Source: a virus. From it: 24,053 nucleotides of DNA. Location of the stretch: IMG/VR virus record IMGVR_UViG_3300017593_000141, positions 1-24,053 of that record; one strand, written 5' to 3'. Numbering within the stretch: the first letter of the stretch is position 1; each line of letters opens with the position of its first letter. Under the pieces are notes generated by a model. That model was not told the origin of the DNA. It searched no databases and was given only the letters and a program-made list of their open reading frames with translations. Below, piece by piece: positions 9,162 to 15,748 of the stretch. The position numbers and the translations under genes were made by a program.

Positions 9162-10380
9162 ATTGTTCAATTTTTGAATCGTCTTTGTTCCATTCTAGAT
9201 TATGTATTATAGTTTCAGACCCTGGTTTTTTAACCATTTTTATGTAATTAGATGTCTCAAGAGTATTTAAAACTCTGTCCATTACTAGTTTGTCCATACT
9301 AGTTTCAAAATGCCTTGCGAATTGCCATAGAGGTATATCAGGAGTTGGTGAATTTTCTATAAATGCTATAGCGTCGCTTATTAAATCTGCTATGTCACTC
9401 TTTCCAACACCTCTGAAGACAAGCCCCATTTTTGATTCGACTTCGTTTAGTAAATTTATAGCTCTTTCAATGTCAGAGCCAGTCAACAACATGTCATTTC
9501 CTCGGCTAGCACTACATACCATTGAGAGTGAGATTAGATGATTCCTTCTTCGTCCACAATAGCCGTCGAAACGCTGGTCGTGAAAAGGTGGATTTGCCGC
9601 AGATTCGATACACCACTCGGTGTATTTAGATATAAAATCCTGAGTCATGTTAAATGAGCCACTTAGTAAAGCTATTTGTTCAAGATCGTATATAAGAGAT
9701 TGTTGTAACTTTAAATCCTCTTCGGAAGTAGTAGGAATTATTACTAATTTTTCTCTCTTATCACCATAAACAAAGATTATTCTTGAAGTTAGTCCGCCAC
9801 CTATTGCGTCCATTGGAAGAGAACTTTGTAGACTGTCAGGAGTAGTTCCGGCAAGTAAATTTACCCACACGCCTATTACTTCTTCCTTGTCACGTTTTAT
9901 AGTGTCGTAAATCCACCTATCATGACAATCGTACCAGTCGCATAAAGCCGCCATTAGTTCTCTATTGTGATAACCTAGGAATACCGTGAATTCGTTTGAG
10001 AAGATAGTAAGTGATGAATGATAGTGCTGTTTGCCAGTGTGGATATCTACGTCGGTTAAATTAGTTTCTTTCATCCTCCTAATTAACGCTTGAAGAGATG
10101 TAGCTTGGGCAGACATTCTTATTGTTGGAACTTGTTCTAAAATATCGTAAGAATATTTTAAAATAGTTCCTTTTCCAGTAGCTGATGGTCCTACCAGGAC
10201 GATGTAAAAGTTTGGGTAGATTGTTAGAGATATTCCTAAATTTACAAAAGTCTTCCGTTGTAATGCAGAAGCTATTGATGAAATAGCTACCCATTTTCTA
10301 AATAACTTAGGTGGTTCAGACTCATTTGTCAACTCCATAAATCCATCTATCCAGTCGTGTAAGATTCTTTTCTCAGACAT
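9118..10380 (-). CDS. DUF3987-like P-loop ATPase, putative replicative helicase/primase partner
   Basis: 420 residues. A Walker A motif GPSATGKGT is at residues 64-72, preceded by a helical segment with WVAISSIASALQR, typical of DUF3987-type phage and plasmid replication proteins. Further conserved-looking parts are IFSNEFTVFLG (strand with acidic residue, a likely Walker B), VNLLAGTTPDSL (sensor-like) and GGGLTSRIIFVYG (arginine-finger-like). The C-terminal ~90 residues look like a winged-helix domain (LWQFARHFETSMDKLVMDRVLNTLETSNYIKM). It overlaps the upstream RepA-like gene by 8 bases, so the two are probably coupled. It is the last gene of the minus-strand block and runs 44 bases into the opposite-strand giant gene. 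ATPase is certain from the motif; helicase function is inferred. Confidence 0.7.
   Translation of the reverse strand: MSEKRILHDWIDGFMELTNESEPPKLFRKWVAISSIASALQRKTFVNLGISLTIYPNFYIVLVGPSATGKGTILKYSYDILEQVPTIRMSAQATSLQALIRRMKETNLTDVDIHTGKQHYHSSLTIFSNEFTVFLGYHNRELMAALCDWYDCHDRWIYDTIKRDKEEVIGVWVNLLAGTTPDSLQSSLPMDAIGGGLTSRIIFVYGDKREKLVIIPTTSEEDLKLQQSLIYDLEQIALLSGSFNMTQDFISKYTEWCIESAANPPFHDQRFDGYCGRRRNHLISLSMVCSASRGNDMLLTGSDIERAINLLNEVESKMGLVFRGVGKSDIADLISDAIAFIENSPTPDIPLWQFARHFETSMDKLVMDRVLNTLETSNYIKMVKKPGSETIIHNLEWNKDDSKIEQSISPSEASPPHEET
9161..9180. promoter_or_regulatory. GATTGTTYAAWTTTTGAAC element, copy 1
   Basis: Reads GATTGTTCAATTTTTGAATC. It starts on the last base of the giant gene's TAG stop and lies inside the 3' end of the opposite-strand ATPase gene, exactly at the boundary between the late and early blocks. 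It matches the other copies in register and orientation. Being coding, a chance match cannot be excluded. Confidence 0.4.
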
Positions 10381-11257
10381 TTATGATATTCTCCAGAGAT
10401 TTATATGCACGAGTAGCTTCCATTTGAGTCGCTCCTCGATCTATGACATATTTACGTAGTTCTTTTTTAGTTGTCAAACCATTTAGTAATCCTTCTCGCA
10501 TGATAGATGTCCACATTTCTGATTTAGTTCCAGAGAATAACTTTACTTTAGATAATGATTTAAGTTCTTTAAAATTTACTATACCTTGGGATGTTAGTTC
10601 AAATGTTGCATCTGGAGATCTTTCAGTGTAGTTATGTTTTATATGGTGGATAGTTCTTAATCTTTCATTGTTGATGTCAGTTGTTAGAAATAACACAGAT
10701 CTGGACATGTCTACTACAGCAGCAGATCCGGTTATGTTATCTATGGATATTTGAGATATGTCATTTACTGCTTTGTTGGTATGGGCTAGTAGTAATAAAC
10801 CACAGTTTAGTTCTACAGATAATTCACGTAGTTCATTTATCAACGCACTACCGCCACGCCTTGATTCAATATCATAGCGGTTGTATAAAGAAGTCATACT
10901 GTCTATTATCAATAAATCAATGGTGTTTTTTAATCCTATGTCCCTTATTTCTTTAAATGTAGGCTTAACAGATTCATATTCACCAATGTTGTTTTTTTCC
11001 ACTGGGATTAACACATAGTCTTTAACATCTGCATATCCCCAGTCACGCCATCTTTGACTCATGTGTCGAGTTGTTTGTTCATAATCTACATAAAGTGTCT
11101 TGAATTTATTTTCTTTAGCGATTGTACTGGCTATGTATAAAGCAAGGCCAGACTTTCCAACACCACCTTTTGCGGCTAAGATGGTAACACAGCCCCTTGG
11201 AATATATTTCTTCCATATCCATTCATGATCTTTCATAGATTCTGAAACTTGTTGCAT
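10373..11257 (-). CDS. RepA-like hexameric helicase/AAA_25 ATPase
   Basis: 294 residues from the chosen ATG at 11257. A longer frame starts at 11272, but the GGAGGT at 11265-11270 overlaps that ATG and sits 7 bases before the ATG at 11257, so the shorter form is preferred. A RecA-type fold is clear: Walker A AKGGVGKS at residues 29-36, a strand YVDYEQ near 56-61, and Walker B DLLIIDS with D119. HIKHNYTERSPDATFEL later matches the end of the RepA/AAA_25 core. The C-terminus may be a helical wing (LLNGLTTKKELRKYVIDRGAT). Such proteins unwind DNA at the phage fork or load a helicase. It sits between polymerase and DUF3987 genes, supporting a replisome role. A Sak4/RecA-like recombinase is the main alternative. 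Confidence 0.75.
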   Translation of the reverse strand: MQQVSESMKDHEWIWKKYIPRGCVTILAAKGGVGKSGLALYIASTIAKENKFKTLYVDYEQTTRHMSQRWRDWGYADVKDYVLIPVEKNNIGEYESVKPTFKEIRDIGLKNTIDLLIIDSMTSLYNRYDIESRRGGSALINELRELSVELNCGLLLLAHTNKAVNDISQISIDNITGSAAVVDMSRSVLFLTTDINNERLRTIHHIKHNYTERSPDATFELTSQGIVNFKELKSLSKVKLFSGTKSEMWTSIMREGLLNGLTTKKELRKYVIDRGATQMEATRAYKSLENIINV

Positions 11258-11264
11258 GTTTAGT

Positions 11265-11270
11265 ACCTCC
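11265..11270 (-). promoter_or_regulatory. Ribosome binding site deciding the helicase start
   Basis: GGAGGT on the minus strand, 7 bases upstream of the ATG at 11257. It overlaps the alternative ATG at 11272-11270, which therefore has no such site in front of it. Confidence 0.75.
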
Positions 11271-11286
11271 ATTTGTACATTCCCCC

Positions 11287-11348
11287 ATGATATTGTTATT
11301 TATGATATTTTGATAATAACGTTAATATCATAATAACAAAAATATCAT
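11287..11348. repeat. AT-rich nested inverted repeat, candidate origin or operator
   Basis: Left arm 11287-11309 pairs with right arm 11324-11348 almost perfectly, apart from a two-base bulge and one extra T. The octamer ATGATATT occurs at 11287 and 11302 and its complement AATATCAT at 11324 and 11341, so four half-sites alternate with GTTATT/AATAAC units. TGTACA hexamers flank the structure at 11274-11279 and 11368-11373. The 92 bases between the polymerase stop and the helicase start are filled by it. The very AT-rich stem has no following T run on the minus strand, which argues against a simple terminator. An origin with iterons or a repressor operator fits better, by inference. Confidence 0.55.
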
Positions 11349-11364
11349 TACAAGCAAGACAATA

Positions 11365-13884
11365 TTATGTACATTTAATTTCCCTTTCATTCAATAGTTT
11401 ATTATAAACTTCTTTTAACTTTGTAGTTAGTTTATCTACATTAGAAGGAATTTCTTTACTCTTCAATTCAATCATGTCTTCTTTACACATATTGAATCCA
11501 ATAGATAAATCGGCAGGTGTTTTTATTTCTCTATCGTGCCAATAAAGAGGTTGTTCGATAGAATTTTTTATTAAAAGTAACATCTTAGCATGTTCTTCCC
11601 AGGGAATTGTTAAAGGAATTTGAAAAACTACTGAGTCATGTATTTGAGTTAATAATTCCAGTGGTTTAAACAAGTGTTGGTTGTAATAGATGAATTCAAC
11701 GCCTTGTTCATTTACTTTGTCAGCAACAGTACTTTGAGCAAAGTGTGCGTAAGCTTCACGATAGGTACTTACGCAAGCACTTAAAGGAACGTTGGGTGGG
11801 CTAGGAATTATAGGTCCTAGGAATAACCTTCTGCGACCGAATAGATTTGTTACTATTCTATTTTTCTTAAGCATCTTTTGTATTATCTGATGATAACCAT
11901 TTCTTATTTGTGGATAGCCCCTGTGAATATTCTCGATTATGAATTTAGCTTCACTTTCAGACATTTCATTTTTAAGAGCAAATGTTTTATAGCCAATATC
12001 ATAGTTGGTCGCGTGATTAGTCTTCTTTCCCCAATAGCGTTCGGATTGTCTTCCATCGCCGAGAGAAGAAGAACCATCTTCTGCTGAGATTTGATCATAA
12101 GGTTTGCCAAAAAGAATTGAGGCTGAAAGCCTATGTAAATCAATGCCTTGTTCAAAGGCTTTTATTTGTTCTACTACTCCACCAACATAAGCTACGATTC
12201 GATTTTCTATCTGTGATAAGTCGAAAGAATAACCTATATAACCTTCATCGAAGAGAAAAAAGCGTAATATGTCATGAGGTATATTCTGTTGGTTTCCTCC
12301 AGTTCCAAATATAGTTGCTCCACTTGAAATCCTTCCAGTTTCAGCACCTACAGGTTTGTATGAAGAACGATATCGCCCGTCTTGGTCAACTTTTCCGATG
12401 TTAAGATAAGTAGAAATACGTTTTGATAAAGATCTAATGTCCAACATTAGACGAGCAACTTTTGATCCAGGGCCTCCAGCCCGAAAGATTCGTTTTAAAG
12501 CGTCAACGTCAGTAGATGCTTTGCCAGTCTTTCGATTGATGTAAGGACGTAAATGTAATTTGTTGTAAAAAAATTCTTTTAATTGCTTTGGTGAGTTGTA
12601 GTTTATTTCGTAACCTACTTCACGATTTAACTCTTCAGCGAGATTTTCTAATTCCGCTTGTTGACTATTTTTATATTTTAACATTTCTTCGACATCAATT
12701 CTGATTCCTCGCTCTGACATGTAAATTAAAGGTTTTATTAACTTCCTCTGACGTTCATAGGTTTCCTCATTAAGTTGTTTTGAAAGAATTTGGAATTGCT
12801 TTGGTAATGCTTCTACAGGAATTATAGCATCCATTCCATTATAGTTCCACCACTCCTCCCATGAACCACTGCCCATCTTCATCCACTGTTTTCCGTCTTC
12901 CTTGTAATATGGTACGTCAGTGTGCATAGTTGTTACAAAATCTAATCCGGCAGGGAAGTCTGGAAAAGATATTTTTTGTGCTATTTGTGTACAGTGTAGA
13001 TCACCACGAGGAATGATTCCATATTTGCGGAATAAGAATTGAGTATCGAAGATGAAATTAGCACCGACTTTAGGTATTTTTTCTTCTTGGATTATTTTAG
13101 CTATAAACAACATTATTTCGTACTCTTGATCAGGTGTGAAATAATCACCTTGTTGATAACGGAATGGGATAGATATTGAATTTAAATTAGACCAAGAAAA
13201 TGAGATACAGTCAAGTTCGCCGTTTATAACTTCGATATCAATACCTATTGTTTGACCCCTTAGACCAATATCGTAGCAGTGAGCTAGTGTGGAGATAGCT
13301 TCGTTGAATGTAGGTTTTATTATAATATTTCGAGATAGTCTTTTAACGTGGTGAAATTCACTTTCGTGTTTAGCTTTTGTTAAATCTTCACAAATTAAAG
13401 GTTTGTTTAAGTATTTGAACTTAGGAGGGATAAATGTAGCTGGGTGAAAAGTAGGGATTACTTTTAATTCTGGAATTATTGTAGAAGTTATTACAGAACC
13501 CCTCCATTTTGTTATACCTATGCGATTTGTAAGAGCTAACAACGCTATGTTTCCGCAAGCTACTACGACATTTAAGTTTGGTAATTTACTTAGTTCGTTA
13601 GCTAATTCTTGTATATACTGATAACCGTCGTCAGATATTTTCCAATTCCCTCTTGTTCCAAGATCTATGTAATGTTTGAGAGGGAAATCTAGATCTTTAA
13701 TTACGTTGGTTAGGTAGATGCTTGATCTCGGAATTTTGGCAATAGCTAGACATTCATCTAAGCCTCTTCCAGCAGGACCTATGAATGGCCTATGGAGTTT
13801 TATCTCTTGAAAACCTGGCTGTTCACCAACTATTGCTAATTTAGCATTTAGATCACCTGAAGGTGGGACAAATGTTCTTTTCAT
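11365..13884 (-). CDS. DNA polymerase A with N-terminal uracil-DNA-glycosylase-like domain
   Basis: 839 residues. The N-terminal ~190 residues are UDG family 4/5-like: GEQPGFQE at 20-27, RPFIGPAGRGLD at 32-43, and TFHPATF later; the N-terminal cysteines of a Fe-S-type family 4 enzyme are not seen. A complete 3'-5' exonuclease follows: D216-x-E218, N276-xxx-D280, and Y348-xxx-D352, so proofreading should be intact. Polymerase motif A is D555-L-S-Q-I-E; motif B is R616...K620...H624...Y628; motif C is H749-D750-S. In motif B the residue after the Tyr is Asp where Gly is usual. GGGAG lies 7 bases before the ATG. It is the main replicative polymerase; the fused glycosylase may recognise or repair uracil at the fork. 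Confidence 0.93.
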   Translation of the reverse strand: MKRTFVPPSGDLNAKLAIVGEQPGFQEIKLHRPFIGPAGRGLDECLAIAKIPRSSIYLTNVIKDLDFPLKHYIDLGTRGNWKISDDGYQYIQELANELSKLPNLNVVVACGNIALLALTNRIGITKWRGSVITSTIIPELKVIPTFHPATFIPPKFKYLNKPLICEDLTKAKHESEFHHVKRLSRNIIIKPTFNEAISTLAHCYDIGLRGQTIGIDIEVINGELDCISFSWSNLNSISIPFRYQQGDYFTPDQEYEIMLFIAKIIQEEKIPKVGANFIFDTQFLFRKYGIIPRGDLHCTQIAQKISFPDFPAGLDFVTTMHTDVPYYKEDGKQWMKMGSGSWEEWWNYNGMDAIIPVEALPKQFQILSKQLNEETYERQRKLIKPLIYMSERGIRIDVEEMLKYKNSQQAELENLAEELNREVGYEINYNSPKQLKEFFYNKLHLRPYINRKTGKASTDVDALKRIFRAGGPGSKVARLMLDIRSLSKRISTYLNIGKVDQDGRYRSSYKPVGAETGRISSGATIFGTGGNQQNIPHDILRFFLFDEGYIGYSFDLSQIENRIVAYVGGVVEQIKAFEQGIDLHRLSASILFGKPYDQISAEDGSSSLGDGRQSERYWGKKTNHATNYDIGYKTFALKNEMSESEAKFIIENIHRGYPQIRNGYHQIIQKMLKKNRIVTNLFGRRRLFLGPIIPSPPNVPLSACVSTYREAYAHFAQSTVADKVNEQGVEFIYYNQHLFKPLELLTQIHDSVVFQIPLTIPWEEHAKMLLLIKNSIEQPLYWHDREIKTPADLSIGFNMCKEDMIELKSKEIPSNVDKLTTKLKEVYNKLLNEREIKCT

Positions 13885-13899
13885 TTAGAGTCTCCCATA

Positions 13900-13919
13900 G
13901 ATTATTTAATTTTTGAACA
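13900..13919. promoter_or_regulatory. GATTGTTYAAWTTTTGAAC element, copy 2
   Basis: Reads GATTATTTAATTTTTGAACA, ending about 15 bases before the polymerase ATG and just before its ribosome binding site. On the minus strand it is followed by AATCTATGGGAG, very like the sequence following copy 3. Confidence 0.5.
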
Positions 13920-13949
13920 TTCTTTTAAAAATCAATCCTTGAACATTCT
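13913..13949. repeat. Direct repeat TTGAACATTCT upstream of the polymerase gene
   Basis: The 11-base unit TTGAACATTCT is present at 13913-13923 and 13939-13949, 26 bases apart (about 2.5 helical turns). The first copy is part of the 20-base element at 13900-13919. The second lies in the frame-shifted tail of the methyltransferase gene. Related half-sites occur at other gene starts. Confidence 0.6.
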
Positions 13950-14012
13950 ATCGACTTTTACTATGAATGAATCTTTGTAGGATTTTCCTAGTTCAAAACC
14001 CACAGCGGCATT
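13932..14012 (-). pseudogene. Out-of-frame C-terminal tail of the ParB-methyltransferase gene
   Basis: In the -1 frame relative to the upstream gene, re-reading one base at codon 414 (GGA) gives Asn and then AAVGFELGKSYKDSFIVKVD and five more residues before a TGA at 13934-13932. G-F-E-L-xxx-Y is the normal closing segment of adenine/cytosine-N4 methyltransferases after the FxGSG motif. The in-frame product instead stops after the unrelated PLWVLN. A one-base deletion (for example a lost A in GGAAT), a sequencing error, or a frameshift during translation would explain it. No canonical slippery heptamer was found. Confidence 0.75.
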
Positions 14013-15253
14013 CCTAGTTTGTGTGCACTTATTAAACCATTACCTGAGCCAAGGAAAGGAATTAAAATTCTTGAACCGACAGGAGTGAAGGTTTCATAAA
14101 GATAATCTGTTAATTCAATAGGTCTTTCTGTCTCATGAGTTTTTTGACTGGGTGGAATAGGTGGATATTGAAAGATGTTTGACCTGCCAGGTTTATTAAG
14201 CGTCGGGCGACCTTTCCAAGCGTAGAAGAATAACTCATATGAATTAGCAAGATATATTTCTGGTCTTCTAGATTGACCTGTAGATTTAACCCAACAGCCA
14301 CACATTCTTGTAGTTGAAAAACCTGCATTTTTTATTTCTTGATAAACTACTTCAAACCAAGGTTCTGGAGCAAACCAGCAGATGAGCCAACTGTGGGGAG
14401 CCATAACTCGGTAACATTCACTTAGTAATTTTGACAAGAAAGTTTGATATTCATTAGCAGGTATTTCATTGTAGTTATTTGTTACATATTGAGATACACC
14501 AGTGGATTTTTTAACTTGTTTTAAATCAATAGCATAAGGCGGGTCTATTTCGACAAGGTGCATTACTTCATTAGGTATATCTTTTACACCTTCAAAAAAG
14601 TCTTTTAAGATAAAACTTCGAATGAGTTGCTGGAGCGTTGTGTTAGAATGTTGTTTTTCTATTTTCTGTGCTATGGTTTGCTTCAGTAATTCCTCATCGA
14701 GTTTTTTTAATACTTTTGTAGCATCACTTTGCGTTTTACAGTGTTCAAACAATTCAGGGACTGCCTCCATAGCTTCAGCACGTTTTATGGCTTGAGAGAC
14801 TGTAGCTTTGGAAACACCACCTATTAAATTGCCAGTGTCTTCAACTGACCAGCCAGAATTTCCAGGGCCTGGAGCTTTTACTCCATGAAGTTCTTGTTGA
14901 AGTTTGTGGATTTCAAGAGTTAGCTTATCTAACTCATACCACTCCATGTCTTTACGGAAAAAGTTTTCGGATTTTTCTATTACCTTCATCTCGATGTTTG
15001 AAAGATTTCTGTCGTAAATTCTAACAGGTACTTGTTTTACGTTGTTTTTCTTTAGTATTGTTAACCTGCGTTCGCCAGCGAGAAGAGTGTAAGTTCCATC
15101 GTTGTTATCTTTTACAGCAATAGGAGATATTAAACCACTTTCCTTCATATTCTGTTCAAGCGATTCAAGATCACCCATTTCCTTACGGGCACGATCTTTG
15201 ATTATTATAGAATTTGTGGGAACCATTCCTACCTTTCCAACTTTGATAGACAT
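13988..15253 (-). CDS. ParB-like nuclease domain fused to DNA methyltransferase, C-terminus frameshifted
   Basis: 421 residues as read, 440 if the frame is restored. Residues 1-105 are a ParB/Spo0J N-terminal domain with LLAGERRLTIL (GERR at 60-63). A helical, HTH-like part follows (SKATVSQAIKRAEAM, about 145-165). The second half is an amino-methyltransferase: motif IV D237-P-P-Y240 and, near the end, motif I FLGSG at 400-404, i.e. the permuted order in which the catalytic motif comes first. It would methylate adenine N6 or cytosine N4 at sites in phage DNA; the ParB part may read DNA or cleave it. The normal last strand and helix are shifted out of frame after residue 414, so the protein may be weakened. 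GGAGG precedes the ATG; a small basic gene ends 3 bases upstream. Confidence 0.85.
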   Translation of the reverse strand: MSIKVGKVGMVPTNSIIIKDRARKEMGDLESLEQNMKESGLISPIAVKDNNDGTYTLLAGERRLTILKKNNVKQVPVRIYDRNLSNIEMKVIEKSENFFRKDMEWYELDKLTLEIHKLQQELHGVKAPGPGNSGWSVEDTGNLIGGVSKATVSQAIKRAEAMEAVPELFEHCKTQSDATKVLKKLDEELLKQTIAQKIEKQHSNTTLQQLIRSFILKDFFEGVKDIPNEVMHLVEIDPPYAIDLKQVKKSTGVSQYVTNNYNEIPANEYQTFLSKLLSECYRVMAPHSWLICWFAPEPWFEVVYQEIKNAGFSTTRMCGCWVKSTGQSRRPEIYLANSYELFFYAWKGRPTLNKPGRSNIFQYPPIPPSQKTHETERPIELTDYLYETFTPVGSRILIPFLGSGNGLISAHKLGMPLWVLN

Positions 15254-15256
15254 TAG

Positions 15257-15460
15257 TTATTTACCTCCTAAAATGTTTAGAATTTCAAGTGCTTGTTTTT
15301 GTGAGATGTTTAAATTATCTTTTTTCTTTTTCTTTGTTATTTTCTTGCGTCTTTTTTCAGGGATACGACGTGATAAGCGAATTTGTCTGAGCATTTCAAT
15401 AGCTTCGTCAACAGACATTTCAGATATTGAAGAGTAATTTAAAGATTCTAAATCAGCCAT
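15257..15460 (-). CDS. Small basic phage protein, function unknown
   Basis: 67 residues. An acidic helix (SVDEAIEMLRQIRLSRR) is followed by a very basic stretch at about residues 36-48 (KRRKKITKKKKK) and a final helix (SQKQALEILNILGGK). This suggests contact with nucleic acid, but no known domain is recognised. AAGGAG lies before the ATG. It sits 3 bases before the ParB-methyltransferase gene and 4 bases after the upstream small gene, so the three probably share one mRNA and may act together. Confidence 0.6.
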   Translation of the reverse strand: MADLESLNYSSISEMSVDEAIEMLRQIRLSRRIPEKRRKKITKKKKKDNLNISQKQALEILNILGGK

Positions 15461-15464
15461 AGTT

Positions 15465-15710
15465 TTAATCTCCTTTTAATTGATCAACTTTGTTTAATGA
15501 AGGGAGGACTTTTCTAGGTTTTATTTTCCCACTTATTATTAAACCTATAGCCATACCTCCGTAGTCTTCGACTAAGTCAAGGACATCGTCTAAGATTATG
15601 TTAAATAGAGCTTTTCTTAGACCATAGGTTCCTAGTAATTTTTGAGTCCTAAGTTGCTGTTCTTGAGAAATTTCGAAACTGAATCTAGGAATATAATCTT
15701 CGTTTGACAT
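15465..15710 (-). CDS. Small conserved phage protein, possible ribbon-helix-helix regulator
   Basis: 81 residues. RFSFEISQEQQLRTQKLL followed by GLRKALFNIILDDVLDLVEDYGG and then GLIISGKIKPRKVLP fits a strand, helix, helix pattern, as in ribbon-helix-helix proteins, where the strand pair in a dimer reads DNA. The type is familiar from other phages, with no known function. A strong GGAGG lies 5-6 bases before the ATG, and a copy of the 20-base palindromic element lies directly upstream. That makes it one candidate for a regulator acting on these elements, though this is inference only. Confidence 0.55.
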   Translation of the reverse strand: MSNEDYIPRFSFEISQEQQLRTQKLLGTYGLRKALFNIILDDVLDLVEDYGGMAIGLIISGKIKPRKVLPSLNKVDQLKGD

Positions 15711-15725
15711 CTTTTGCCTCCAATA

Positions 15726-15745
15726 GATTGTTCAAAATTTGAACG
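15726..15745. promoter_or_regulatory. GATTGTTYAAWTTTTGAAC element, copy 3 (best palindrome)
   Basis: Reads GATTGTTCAAAATTTGAACG; its core GTTCAAA-A-TTTGAAC (15730-15744) is a perfect palindrome around one base. It fills most of the 38-base gap between the stop of the nucleotide-sugar enzyme gene and the ribosome binding site of the next gene. Confidence 0.6.
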
Positions 15746-15748
15746 ACC

